The notes below the pieces were generated by a model. That model was not told the origin of the DNA and searched no databases. It saw only the letters and a program-made list of their open reading frames with translations. DNA of 64,000 nucleotides, taken from NCBI GenBank assembly GCA_002633005.1, contig NMRA01000001.1, positions 1,962,933 to 2,026,932 on the forward strand, in the 5' to 3' direction. Positions 24,675-39,600 of this stretch are shown in pieces (the first letter of the stretch is position 1; every line of letters starts with the position of its first letter). The position numbers were made by a program, and so were the translations under genes. Origin of the DNA: Phoronis australis (Eukaryota > Phoronida > Phoronidae).

Positions 24675-27600
24675 GTAGGTCTTGTCGTTGCCACACATGG
24701 TGCGAGGTCACGTGTGGTCCACATAGGGTGCGAGCTTTCATGTTGTGGTAAAAAGTAATGGTATGGAATTTCTGGGTGTTACAGAAGTAATTTTGTAATC
24801 TGAACTTTAGACTTGTCATTGTGATTATGAAAAATTCCCTCATAATCCTTTGGAAAAATTGAAATTTTTTCACACAATTGAATTTAGATATTTCTATTTA
24901 AAACACCATCTATTGGTGTGATTTATGATCTCGAGTATATTTTTCTATTGCACATGCAACAAAAGTGACAACTGTTTAGTTAGTTGTAGACTGTGAGACC
25001 TTGACCTACACTAGTGTGGAGCGGAAGCTGAATACTTTCCACATGTGTTGGCTTGTCACATTTTAAATATCACCTTACCACATAATGTTCCAAACGAAGT
25101 AGTACTTGGTAGTATTGGAATTTCTAGCATTTATACTGTCTTAAAGTAAAAATGCATACACTGGGTCGGCCAGTGAAAATAATCGTTGTTTAATGTTGTC
25201 ATTGTTTATCTTACAGGTGGCGCCGGTGGGTCTAAGTCCGGGGGTGGAGATGCCGTTGATGGTGCCATGAAAAGTGATTTCTCTACCGAGTACGCCAAGT
25301 CGAACAAAAGTAAATGTCGAGGGTGCGATGACTTTATTGAGAAGGTAAGTAACTTTGTGTGGCCTGACTGAATATAGTGTGTTGGAAGGACGTGTTACAG
25401 TAGATTTCTAGTTTAAAAGCCTGTTTACTGATTTTGCATTGGCTTCATTAAAGTTACTGGAAATTGTACAGTCTTGACTAGTTTGTCAAATTTCCAGATG
25501 CCTTACACAGTGTTGTTCCTTCATTTAATATCCTTGAAAGGCAGAATAAAGACTGAGTGCCTAGATATTAGTCTGTTAAGCAGTTGACTCCATCAGCTCC
25601 CGGTTAAGCACGAAGACAAACTGTCCTCTTGGCAAGACTAGTGTAAAGATTTGTAAAACATACATATGTCATAATTCCCCAGTTCTATAATCTATTCTGT
25701 GTTAGAATGCTTAAGTGTCAATTTGTTCTTGTTATTTTAGTTCGAAGACACTACTGCCTTGTGCAGTGACATCCATCATTTAAATTTGAAAATGTCTGAT
25801 TCTATGGAAACCAACTGCAAGCAATCATTCCTAAAACTGCATTATTGCTCTCTGGGTCACATGAGGTTCCTGTATTTCTTCTGTCGTTGAATTCCTGGTA
25901 GCGAACTCGATTTCAAGCGGCAATGAACCAGCATTCTTTTGAGGAAACTACCTTTTGATTTGGATCACTTACCACTATGAAATTGGTCTCAACTTGTTCT
26001 TTTCTCAGATGGGAAGTATTTTTGGTCTTGCAAAGAACTGACATTTCATTATAGCTCCAGGTCTCACTCAGTAAATATAGTTGTACACTGTGACATGTCA
26101 ACATGTAAAGCCTGGTCTCAAGAAACAACAAAACTGTCGGTTCTTTTGAAGCCTAGAAATCTTGTCAATTTTGAGACCAATTTCATAACTGTATAGTAGT
26201 ATCAATCAAAAATTGGTTTTCGTGATGGAATGTGGGTTTATAGGCAGTTTAAACTAGTTTTGAAGTGCTCGATTTTGCCCTTGTTCTACTTGTCAATGAC
26301 TCAGTATGTTGCTTTAAGAATTTACAATATTGGTCGTATTCCCCTTTTAAAGGGACTTTTCATTTTTGTTACCTTAAATTCAAATCTCCCTGCTAATGAT
26401 TTCCACCAACTGACTCATCGTTGAGCACAGAAAAAAAATGTTAAAAGACCTTCAATTTTGATTGGATTGAGCAACCCATCTGACTATGAGTTGCGTCATA
26501 CCAGCTATTATTGAAAATTTTGTTTTTATTCCGAGCCACCAATTCTTGCTGTCTTTCAGTCGTTCGCTGAAATCGAGGCTGTTGACTTAACCAGTTAAAT
26601 TCACTTAAAATACTCTGCCATTTATCGAGGGGAAATTAGCTCCGTCAGCAAAGTACTGGACTGACTGCAGCAGCCAACAATATCTCTTTAATTGGAGGGG
26701 GATAATTGCATTATATGTTTGTGTTTCTAGGGGTTGGTGAGACTTGGAAAGAAGGAGTACGAGAGTGAGCGAGCCAAGCTCTATGGGCCACAAACATTGT
26801 GGCATCATGTCGATTGTTTTGTCGAGAATCGCGATGAATTGGAGTTTACTAAAGACATGAGACCTGATGTGTAAGTTGTTGGCCTCGTTTTTGCGACCTT
26901 TACATTCTCGCAAGGATTTAACAGCAACAATTAAAAAAATCTGCTGGAAGGACAATCATTACTGAAAAAAGGTTTTTATTTTCTAAATTAAAAAAAAAGA
27001 AAATGTTAACGTTCTGTTTTAAAAGTCACTTATACACGGTAAGGTTTGTCGCAGGAGAGGAAACAAACTGAAGTATTTAAATTTGCTCTATGATTTGTTG
27101 GTGGGGTTTTAGGCACATAGCCTTTGAATTTTGTACGCGGAGGTAGCTTTGTCACAATTAAGAAATTGTGAAGCAAAATTTCACTGCCAGGTTATTTTGA
27201 ACTTTTAATCTTTGACGTTTTCTTCTCTGATGTTGTCTTAGATTATCCTTAAACAGTGCACAATTTTGTATACTTTCTTCAATTTTCATTAAAATACTCG
27301 TGCATTTTCTCAGACTTTGTTCATTAGTTTACAAATTAATTGAACAACTTTTAAATTAAATTTATGCTATTTTATTAACGGTTTCACAAGGACCTGAAGT
27401 CTTGTGGAGAGTGTGCTGTGGAAGGAAAGAATAGCAATGCTTGTCAAACACAAAACATGATTTTGTTGTTCTGAATACGTTTTTCAGAAGTGTTTCTGTA
27501 TGTATTCTATAGTTAAGAGTGGTGTTGGCGTACTAGGGCGTCTTTCTGTTTTTGTTTTCCAGCATTGTTGGCTTCAAGTCCCTCAAACTGGAAGATCGGG

Positions 27601-30600
27601 AAATGGTGATTTCCAAGCTGGGCAAAGGAAGGTTTGTTGGCCTTTTGCCATCAAAGCCGTTTTAATCGAGATGTTTTCACTCAACTCGCCTTATGTAGTT
27701 CCACAAGCTATAAGGTGGAGTTGCTGTGTAAAGTATTGGCTTAATTTGTTCACAGTTTTATCTTAGCTACGACAGTAAAACAATTAAATACATATATAAA
27801 ATATATTAAATATATTGTCACACGCACGCACACACACACACACACACACTGCTGCGCATGCTTTCATAAATCAATTCTCTCATTGCCGAGGTGCTAAAGT
27901 AAGCGTAAAAAACTACTCCATACTTTGAGACGCATCTGTCAGTGATGTGTGATGGGAATGGAATCTACTATCTCGGGATAGTTTTGCATTCCTGTGCTCG
28001 TGTTAACACAGGTACACATCTGTCTGCCAATACTGCCAGTCATCATCTAAAAGTCTGGTTTAGATTTGTGAATTGGCAAAACTAGTTTGGCTAGAAAGTG
28101 CTAAATGTCATTCTCTGTTGATCTATCGTTTTTCCATCGCAGTAAGAAACGACCTGCGAAAGCTGCGGCAGAACCTGCAAAGAAGTCTAAGGCGGAAAAT
28201 CCAGAAGACAAGGCGCTGATGGTAACACTGGATCTGTTTATGTTCGGTGATTGTGATTGTGTTGTAGTAGCCAGGCACGATGCTGCAGTTTTCGTGTCGT
28301 GTGCGTGACTTAAGTTATTGCATTTGCCGCGTCTCCAGCCCCAATAGATTATCTTCGTCTTGGTAAATTCTTGACATGTGTGACCAAAAGCTCACTGTGT
28401 ACTGGGAAGTGCATTCAATTTGCATGCGTCTCGTAGGATATGTGCTTGTGCATACTCTTGATAAGGTTATTTGTAGAGTATACGGGCTACCCAAACAACA
28501 CGGCTGTTACACTCTTGAACAGGATTCCTGTGTTATAAATGTGGCTCGCGGGGAGCGATGAACTCGGTTCACTGACTCATAAATACTAAGCACTGTCTGC
28601 CAAACACAGCTTGCCGACCACCAAGCATGGTGCCAGACTGGCAGACCGTAGCTTACGCATCCAAAGCGCAGCTCCCGACTCGCAAACATGGCTCAATAAC
28701 CACCCAACATGGTACATGGACATGCGCTGTGTTCCTAAGTCCAAGCACAAGTTTTTGGGCGCATGAGCCATGTTTTATGAATTCGGCTTTGTGTTTGATG
28801 TGAAGTGAACCGTGTTTTTGAATTCAGGCACGAGACTGTGAACTGCTTCGAAGGTAGGGAGTATGTTTCTGAGTGAGTGCAACGGTCGAGTTGTTTGAGT
28901 TGACGGAATTACTTGTGTGTCAAGTCAGCACGTCACATGAACCAGCTTCATGTGGGGGTTTGCAGGAAGGGTGTGCTGTGTTGCCATGGCTATGTGTAAT
29001 TGAGCTCGCGGCAGTGGATGATTTGTGTGCGGCTAGTATTAACAGCATTCGACGCTAAGCTAAATACCAAGTTGCATTTGGCGACCTGGCAAAAATCCCA
29101 GGTCACCAAAGGAAATCTGAGATGGCGAAAACTGAAAATCTCTGGCCGAAAGTCTGAAGTTTCTGATCCAGCATAACAACAGTTTGTCGACCAAAAAAAT
29201 CGACAGGCTGTAATGCCACACGTTCTCTTGCTCTCCTCCATTTCCCCCCGTAAATGCCTAAATATAGGCGTACATTCATTCTCTAACTCAATTTCTCCTG
29301 CACTGGCTCCCTGTGGTTGTGATGAAGCCTGACCCGAAACCCGTTTCTCCGTTTCAGGAACAGAGCAAGCTTCTTTGGGATTTCCGCGACAAATTGTCAG
29401 GCCAAGTGTCCAACAGTGCAATGAAGCTCCTGCTTGAGGTGAATGGACAAGATACCCCCAAGGGAGAGTCCAAGGTGGGTCAGTTATAGGCAATAAGTGT
29501 GACATTGGATTTTGAACAAGCTGCATTCTGTGTTATCATTTTGAGTTGAAAATCTGAGACACGTAATTGTACGTACTGTTTTTTTTTTCTGACAAATGCA
29601 AAATCGAAATAATGCAGTACAAAACCTGTGGTGACAGTACATGCTTGTCCCCATATAGTAATCATTCTAGTTTGTCAGCCCTGGGGCCTGGTTCATGAGT
29701 GAGTATGACAAGACAGAAATTTGGTCTTACGCTCCTATTTCACAATTGCTGAAAAATGTCTNTAGTGCCTGGGACAAACAGATACATTGCATAAACAAAC
29801 CCTGGATCATGTTTTGTGTCCCGTCGGAAGAAAATTTAAATTCGAAAACATCTTCTGAAAACGCACAAAAAAGTGTATTAGTAAAATCTACTGATTTTTA
29901 AGTGGTTTTAAAAAACAATCGGTAAACTCACCGATTTTTGTCTCATTACTTTGATACGTGTCTCTTCCGATAAGTTAGTACCTAACGTGCACACGAGCAC
30001 TCCAAATTGGAACGCTAAGTCCCGCGTGGTTGCGCTGCACGCGAAACAAGATGGCGGACGACCTTTGGAGCCTGATGACAATAGGTAACCGGACTATAGT
30101 AATCATTCTAGTTTGTCAGCCCTGGGGCCTGGTTCATGAGTGAGTATGACAAGACAGAAATTTGGTCTTACGCTCCTATTTCACAATTGCTGAAAAATGT
30201 CTACCCAAGTAACTATGAGCGCATCACAGTCTAGACATAATTTATAGAAATTTTCTCAGTAAGTACCAGTTATGCAGATGTGCTCAGATTCTTACACCTT
30301 TTCTCATGACAAGTGATATTTTATTATTTTTCAGAAAAAGTTGAGCTTAGGGCCACATTTCAGTCTTAAGTTTTGAGTTGAGTTTCATGAAGCAGACCTT
30401 AGGATGTATGTGTTTTGTAAACCAGACCTGTGTACCATACGCAATAAATGCGGATTCGTACGGAAATCAAGCCTCCAGTACGCAAGTACGCACAGCTAGC
30501 CAAAAATACGCAAATTCAGCAAATTCAAAATAGATTATTAATTCGTTTGTTTCTCAGTAAATATGCCGATCTGTAGTCTAAACGGACGAGGAGGAAGATT

Positions 30601-33600
30601 TTAAAGTTAGAAGTTAAAAAAAATATTGTAAAATCATAATTTTAGCCAAAAAGTTGAACTACAAACTCGGAAAACTTGCTTTGTTTCATTCTGGAAATAG
30701 CCTGATAATCGGCGAATTGCGAGGCCTCTTCTACCGGTATGTGTGTCACAGGCCTAACTGATAAGCAACGACTTCTGTGATTTGTGGATTGCTTACTTCG
30801 TCTAATTCCGGCTATTTACGGCTAAATACGTATTGTTGACAAAATGGCAAAGCATGTGGTCGCATATTCCGAGCTGTGAAGAAAGTAGCTTCTGAAAGAA
30901 GGGAACATCTGTTTTTTTACCGCGTTATTCCAAAGAATGACAATGTCTTATTCAAGGGACCGTGAAATTTATACTGGAAGTTGTAAGGCGTGTTGTTTTT
31001 TTGCGGAAATGGTGATCTGCACTGACTTCTTAGCATGTTGAGCTGACGATAATACTCAAGGCACAGTTGAGCCTCGAAGTCGAGGTCTTTTCGCATGCAG
31101 TACAGTGGTACGTTTTCACAGACACTTGCAATGAATAATTGTTCAAAACTTTTGTGATTGGTTTAGAAAATATCGTCTGGTGCGAAACATTGTCCAGTGC
31201 AAATTCATCAACACATATTTGCAGATATGTTTTTGTGTCAAGAAATGAGGTGTATATACATGATTAATCATTAGGTTGATCATTAGCCTAATGATTAGAC
31301 ATGTAAAGACAACTAAGTTCAGTAAGGACATTGGATTAACAGGATCTTTTCACTTAGCGCATTTTCCCTCAATCAAACGACTTAAATTATTCTGAAAATT
31401 GCGTGTATTTTAGAGGCAAGTAAGTAGGAAAACTGTCCTCGGGGGGAGGGGGGGTAATTTGAGAAACCAAAAGTTTAACTAAACAAGTCCACTAAAGAGG
31501 CAAGTATTCGGCGAAAGCTCTGAACGTTGAACAAACCCGTTGTTTTTTTCTTTTTTTTGTTAGTGAAAGGTCCACTGTGAAAATTAACCCCCCCCCCATA
31601 TTTTAGGGTAAATTTGGTCTGCACTCGAAAATCTGCAAATTTACTGAAAAATCTGCAAATCTGGTGTTCAGAGTACTCCAATGGAGTTTTGGTGGTACAC
31701 AGGTCTGTGTAAACCCATTAGGGCTAGTAGTATGTATTACTGTGTTCTCACCCTACAGCTATTGGATGCCGTGGCCGACTGCATGGCGTTTGGAGCCCTC
31801 CAGCGTTGTAAAGAGTGCAAGGAGGGTCAGTTAGTGGTCAGCAGTAGGTAAGACTATCCACTTCCACTTTGTACTCTCTTTAAGTGTTGTTACCTGGGGC
31901 CAAGACCACTAATTTATCTGAGACTTGTTTTGAAAATTGACCAATCAATTGGCACCCTTTCAGTATTTCTGATGTCACGTGTTGTCATTAGTCATTTTTG
32001 AGTTGTGTGTCAAGTTCAGTTTAGTGGTCTGGGGCGGCCTTATATATACTTAGTACTTGAAAAGTTATTTCAATTGAATTTTAAGATATGTGTTAATTGT
32101 AGCTATTGCAGTTAGAACGCAGTATAACAGGGGTGTTTACTTTCTTTGTTGTAAAAGTGTTACATACTGCTATAAATGAGTTACTTTCATTAATTGTTTC
32201 AAAAGGTTGTCTCGAGTAAGGCAGAGTGTGTGTGTTAAAATAATGAACGATGATTGTTTTCCATTAGGTCTGCTTGTTGTGATGTATAAACGATTGTTGT
32301 GGGTTATGTTTGCTTGTTGTGATGAGTAAATGATAGTTTTCTGTGTTTCATTGTTTCAGTGGTGGCTATCGTTGTTCTGGTAACATCTCCGCTTGGACGA
32401 AATGCCAGTACTTCACCAAGACGCCCAATCGGAAGGCTTTCAAGGTGCCTGCCGAGTTCCATGATGTGGACTTTTTGTAAGTTGAACCCTGCTGGATTGC
32501 TGCCACAGAGTGTGATTAAACTTGTAGTGAAAATGCCTCGTGATTTCTGTGAAGACAGTGTGGCTCAGTGGTTTGAGCTCTGTACTCCTGTGTGGGAGAC
32601 CTGGAATTGAATCCTGGCTTCACTGGCTTGCAATCAAGCATTGCACAAAAGTGCCTTCTACCCCTCTGAGCTCGGTCGTAGTCGAGAATGTATTCAAGGG
32701 AGTGAATGAGAACCCGGATATGATGGGAAAGCGATTTCTGTGGCTGTGTTTATGTTGAAAAGAAACTACTGCTTTTGAAACGAAGAGTAATGTCTTCAAA
32801 CCTGCTCAAAGTCGGTCACAAGTTGCGTGCCCAGTCAGAGAGTGGCTTTCAAAACGGTTGCTTCGATGAGGCCAGGATGCACCACTGAACACATCTTTAT
32901 TAATCCCCTTGCTGCTAATGAATTTTCTTTGTTTTGTTTAATTAAATAGTCGATGTTTAATGAACTCATTATCAGTTTTTCTTGAAATTTATGTTTGCCA
33001 TTTCTTACATTATGAATGAATTTTTTAACATTAAAAGTGCTGACCCAAGAATGATGAATGAATTTGGCTAAATTTGGAACATAATATCTCAGACATGGCT
33101 GATCGTATTCATGTGAAACTTTCAGATACTATGCTTTATGTGCTGCGCTCATAACCCTGTTCAGAATCGTTTTTAAAATGTTCTGCTCCTGCACGAGGTG
33201 CCATCAAGAAATAGAGGTTCATATGATTTTCTTGAACAATTCAAAAGTTGCATAAAATGAAAACGAATATTTCAAACAAAATTTGCTCTTATTGGTGATA
33301 ACCTGGTTTTGCTATGAATGTACCTTTCCTTTTTGCTAAGTTTTCCTAAATAGACATTCTTATGCGACCTAATTAATGCCAGTCGGCAAAAAGTCAAATA
33401 ATACATGCCTTCTGCTTTTAGAAAATATGTGTACATTTATCGAGTTAAAAATCTATACCTATTTAGATACTGGCTAAATACGCAGGCTTGTCAATAAGGT
33501 TTTACACTAGCTTAATGCAATATTGCTCGCAGCACAATTATAGTGACGTTAGTCATCTGGAGTATGGTACCTGATAGCTCCTACTTCAGAGAACAACAAA

Positions 33601-36600
33601 ATATTTGATTGAAAATAACTGTATTAGAGATGCTCTTAAATCTGAATAGCCTCAAAATTCGCACACATTGACCATTTTAATAGGATTTCCTCTTTTTTAG
33701 TTTCAATTTCCTCTTTTTTGATTTCAATTTTCCTCTCCTTTTTGTATTTTTTGACTTTATTCAAGCAAAAAGTGTTTATTTCAGTTAAATTTGCAACACA
33801 AAAAATATGTCTATCCCACAATTGTGGAACAATTCATAACCTAGAAAATTTTCCTCTTTTTGCCATTGTTCATTTCAAGCCCTGATTCTTGCCCAAAAGC
33901 ATACTACTGTGTAAGTTAACGTTATATCAGAAACCATATTAGGATAGGTGCTTCTGTTTACTTTTAGAAAGAAGTATAAATATGTCAAGCGAGAGCGACT
34001 GTTTCCTAAGGATACAGTGGTGACCTCTGCAGGACCAGTCAGCTCCGCTAGGTAAGGTATTTTGCCTTTTTCAAAGTGAAACCTATTAATCTGTAACTTG
34101 GCATCTCAGATGTTCACGTCTAATGTCTTCGTCTTTATTATCATCGGAAAGTAGACATAACAAGCATGGCTGTTTGATGGCGGAGTTCATGTAATCATCA
34201 ACTTGCTCTACAAAGCTGAAGTGAGCTGTCCTGGAAATTGAAGAGACGGACATCAGATGCTTCTGTCGCTGGTATCAACTCAAGTTTGTATACAAGAAAA
34301 GATTTCAAGTACTTGTCCTCTGCCACCTAAATATTGGTTCAAAATTTATTTCGCTCCTCGGTTTGGAATTCCCATAACTGAGTTTTGACAATGGTCAGCG
34401 ATGTGTAACGTCAATAACAGACAGGATTCAATGTGAAAGTATATCTCTGGGGTGTCCAGTAGGCTTATAGACTTGATGTTGTAGCCCTTTTATGGATTTG
34501 CACCATGGTGAACTGACAGCATGAAGAACTGGAAAAGATTTTGATATTCCTTTGTTTTTCAAATAAAGTTCACGTGTTCACTCCAATCCTGTGGTATGTT
34601 GGAATTTTTTTGCTGTTGTGTACGATGTAGCCACAACCGAAAAGCGTATTTCGAATTTGCTAAATATAAGTGGTCATGTTTTGGGGGGTTAACGTCTGAT
34701 ACATAGGATTTTGGAACCCAGGGGACATTTTTGAAATTTTTAAGTCCTTAATACTGCAGCTTGTATCTTTGCACCTCTGCTTGTCTGTCTACCACTAGTG
34801 CTAAACATAACATTTCTACAATAATTTTTTGGAATGTTTGAGTGCACCATACTTGGTTCCAACCTTCTCTGTCTTAACACTCTTATAGAACAGGCATAAG
34901 TAATTTGAAAGCTTGCCTAAGTATTTGCAAGTACTAGATGTGATCTTTTGCCCTGTTCTTCTTGTCTTGTCTGTGTACCTTTTATTATGCGCCCACATAT
35001 TTATGTATGGGCGTTTATTGTTGTTGTTTCAGTCCGGCGTCTGTTGCTGTATCTTGTAAACCCCATGCAGGATTTTAATGAGATTTAGCAGATTTGTTCC
35101 TATGAAGCTGAAGACAGATAACAACGAGTTTTGAACCGATCTGACTCCTTTTGGAATTTTTTTGATTATGTTTGCCTCTATCTTTGGAGTTCCTTGGTAG
35201 ATTTCCTAATTATTTGACAAATAGGTTTCTGACAAGGAGGCGACGGTGCCTTCTCATTCTTCAAATGGATGTGATGTATTTTGCACCTCCTAGTGGCCAA
35301 TTTTTAGTGCGATTTTGACATCTGTTTCTCTATCCAGCAAATCACCCAAAGGATCATTATGAAAATGTTCATGAGAAGACCGTGACTGACATTGATTTTC
35401 GGAGGAGTTCCTCTACTCTGGCACCCCCTAGTGGCTATATTTCTTTAACTCTTGGTAGGACCTGAAATTTGGCAGATGTGTTCCTATGGTGATGTCAGTG
35501 GGTGATTACGAGTTTCCGACCAATTCCACTGCAGCTGTGTTCTCAAGTGGCATTTTTTTACGTTTGCCTCTGTATCTGGAGTTCATGGATAGATTTTTGT
35601 GAGATTTGGCAGATAGATTTCTGTTAAGGAGACAACAATCCCTTTTCAGACGAATTTTGCTATATATTCTGCACCACACAGTGGCCATTTTTCATGTCCC
35701 CTTTTTTGGTGTCCGCCTAATTACTCAAAGGAATTACCTGCCTGTGAGTGGGTTCGCAGAAGATGTTGAGCACAAATCTTCTCGCCATAGGTACATCCGC
35801 TGAGGATAAACTGAAGGGTATAGGGGGTGATGTTTCCTATAGTGATCTGATTGTGAAGTCTTCTCAGAGAACCTTTCTGGTGGCTGGAAGCTGAATGGCC
35901 AAAGGGACCTCTAGTTGCGAAGGCTCTCACTATATTCGCCCAGCTGTTCTGTTGTGCAGAGCACAATAAGATGGTGTGCGAGCAGTTTGACATCAGGTGC
36001 ATAAAGCTTCAGTGGCACTGGTATCACTGCCTGACTGGCGAGCTGGTCAGCTTGCTTATTCACAACTCCGCCAGCATTGCCAGGGACATAGGTGGAGTGG
36101 GCAGTGTTTCTCAAGATGGGCCAGTTGGATGGGAGCAGACCAGAGCGGATCCTAGTCGGCACAACCATCAAGTCAGTGGCAAAGATGATCATTGTTGCAT
36201 CTGGGCACAACTTCGAGAGGCGTAGGAGGGCTTGTTGGACTGCCTTGAGTTCCATATGTATACTGCTCATGTAGACGTCATGGCAGCCACATCATTCTGC
36301 AAGTCTCAGATCATTCTGGCAGATCAGGTATCCCCAGCCAGCTCAGTTGTATCCTGACTGAAGGAGCTGTCAGTGGCCACCCACAAGGCATCATCCCCAC
36401 CTAGCTCCCAAAAAATTTGACAACACATCACTTTGGCGGCACCCTCGTGCCAATTTCTACACTCTCTGCAGAAGGCTGCAAGAACTGCTGGCTGTTCTCT
36501 GTAGTCCTCTAAATGAAGCCATGTTGACGAGTTGGCAATTCTGTGCGGACCGACCACGGTGACAGCAGCAGTTGCTGCAGCAGATACCCATGAGCACCTG

Positions 36601-39600
36601 AACAATCTCCTTTACACCAAAGTTGTGGGAGGACGTGGGTGCAAGTTCCTGAGGGGTGCTCTTGCCTGTGGGGTAATCTCTTCAACCCCTTTCTTGATGA
36701 CTGCACACAGATGGTGATCCTGAGCGTGGATGGATAATTATAAAACCTACACGAACTTTAAAATTAGCGCGTAAGTAAATAACGACATATCTATCCAACG
36801 TTTTGGTAGAATGGCCATATTGCTACCGTAGACGATTGATCACATTTGATTTAGGCCAGCACAGAAGCATGAACTTTAAAACCTACAAGTTGTATTTCTA
36901 ATGAGAAGACCATGGCTGAGATTTTCGGCTGGCTCTGTCTACTGTGGCTCTGGATCTTTGGAGGATTTTTGTAAAATTTGGCAAATAGTTTTGTAATAGA
37001 GAGACGACAATGCCTTTCCGACTTTGGACATGTTCAATGTATTTTGCACTAGCTGGTGGCCACTTTTTATACTAAAAACCCTAGGACACCTTTTGCGGCG
37101 CAGCTGTGGATGCATTTAAATGCTTTGGGTTGCTCTTGTTGTGCTTAGTAGGCGCCTACACTTTGCTTGACATTTGCCTGGAGTCTCACATCCAGGCCCA
37201 AGTCATTTAAGCTAGTTCTCATAATTCAGGAGTGTTTATCAATATGGGTATTGTGAGGAGATAGTGTAGACAAGACTAAGTAGTTTGGTTATATAGAGCA
37301 TCTGGGCTTCAGCTGTTAAGACAGTATGGAACGTACATAATGAATACGCCTTCTTTGGATTTTGTGGAAATAAAACCTGACTTCTTACATGCTCTTCCGT
37401 TTCATTTGAAACGGTAATTCTGAATTAAGATTCATTTGGTAGAAATGTCAGTGGTGGTATCTGTGATCTGCTGTGTCCTCCACTTTTGTGAGCATTGATT
37501 TGTGATCTGACTGTCAAGCTGAAATGTGCTCAACTTATCTACATTGGTCTTGAAACTGTTTCAAACTTGTGGTCTGCTCGTGCTAGTTCTACCATTGTTT
37601 GTTAATGTGAAACAGCTTTTTTATTCCAATATTTCAATCATTTATTACTTTTATTATAACTGATTAGTCGCTTCGTAGTAACTTGCTCCTAGACTTATTT
37701 TGTGATTAGTACCGATGAACACATTGTGAATTTCTTTTTTATTAACAGATTTACTGATGGAAGATTTATGCTATATTTGGTTTAGGACAGTAACGCTGTC
37801 TACTTGGATTCTAAGGATTTTTTGGGCAGTTATATTTGGTATAGTTGGATGGTTAACTGGACGCCAAGGCAGGTACTTCTGTACATTATATAATCTGTCT
37901 GTTTTTATGCACCCACGTATTTATATGTAGGTGCATATTGCCATCATCTCTGTGTGGGCTTCTGGGGTATTTTGTGCCGCCTAGTGGCCATTTTTATTGT
38001 TTTCAAGTCTATTTTTGGCGTCCGTCCCTATGTCATCCAAACTAATCTACGGAACGATAGTAAAATTTGTCATGTTTGTTCTTACTATGAAGAGAACGAC
38101 TAGCAGATTTTCTGATGACTGCGACTACTGTGGCGCCTCTTAGTGGCAGTTTTGTTTTTTTCTTGCGCCCATACCTGTATCTCCTAAGCCCTCTGCAGGA
38201 TCTTTTTTAGATTTAGCATGTGTATTTGTATGAAATTAACAAAGGAAGACGACAACTTTCTGATGGATCCAACAAACACTGTCAGTGCCTCCTAGTGGCA
38301 ATTTCCTTTTTTTTTGTTTTAATGCGTCTGAAGTTCCTCGACAAATTTTCATGAAATTTGGTAAATAGCTTTCTTTTAAAGAAACGGTGATATTTTCCGG
38401 TTTTCAGACATGGCTTCGACATATTTTGTGCCATCTAGTGGCTAGTTTTATTGCTTTCTTTGTCTGTTTTTGGTGTGTGCCACCTGTCAACCAAACCACG
38501 CTTAGGATGATTGTGGAAATTTACTTATATGTCCTTAGTGTGAAGAGGATATTGGTTGACAATGATTTACCGACTTCAATTACTGTGGCGCCTCCTAGTG
38601 GGAATTTTGTTTTTGCCCCCTTAGCTGTATCTTCTAAGCCCTCTGCAGGATCTCTATTAAATTTAGCAAGTGTATTCATATAAAATTGACAACGAAAGAC
38701 GACAACTTGCAGATCAGATAAATGCTTTGCCCCCTAGTGGCAGTTTCATTTTTTCCATTTTGCTCTGTCTCTCTAAAGTTCCTTGACGGATTTTCATGAA
38801 ACTTGGTAAATAGCTTTCTGTTAAAAAAACGGTAGCATTTTCCCGTTTTTGATGGATTCGAAGTTTTGCTCAGTCCAGTGGCCATTTTTGTGATACAAAT
38901 GAACACCCTAGAAGCACACCGTTTGCAGTGGATTTGTGGGTGCATTTCAACGCTCCGCATCGCTCTTGTAGTTTTACTCTGTTGTTTTGCCCGTAGACAC
39001 ATCCACCTAATTCCACATATAGGCCTTGGCTCACATTCAAGTCCTTATTGGCATATGTATGTTTATTAAAAGTTATGGATGCATTTTGTGGCAAGAATGG
39101 CTGTCTGTTACAGTTTTCAGTCTGTCCCTTCCCAATGGGGTCTTTCAGTATTTAGTGTTGGCCGCAGGGGGTGCACCATGTTTTATCCTTTAAGTGAATA
39201 TGCTACTGTCACTTTTCAGGACGTGTAGTTGTATCATCACTTTGTTTTTATCATAAATGCATAATGTCACGTGTGGGTATTGTCTGATTGTGACTTGCTC
39301 TTGTTAATCGTAATGTGTTGATGCCGTTTAACATGGAAGTTATCGTAGTCCGATGAAGTATGCAATCTAATGTAAACGTGTGATTTTTAGAAAAATGAAT
39401 AACATACTGATTGTCAAATTTTCTTTTCTAAGTAACAAGCTATTTTTGAGCATCCATGGAATTGACATTACATTTTTGTGTGCCCACATATTTATAGATG
39501 GATTCATATGTTAGTTTTTTCCGTAACTATACCTCTGTACCTTCGAAGGTCCTCAACAGATTTTCATAAAATTTGGGTGTTGGGCATCTATTAGTGAGAT

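Noticed and set aside
28990-29526. Minus-strand ORF of 178 residues overlapping PARP1 exon 8
   Set aside because: It is antisense to a well-supported exon and has no recognisable domain.
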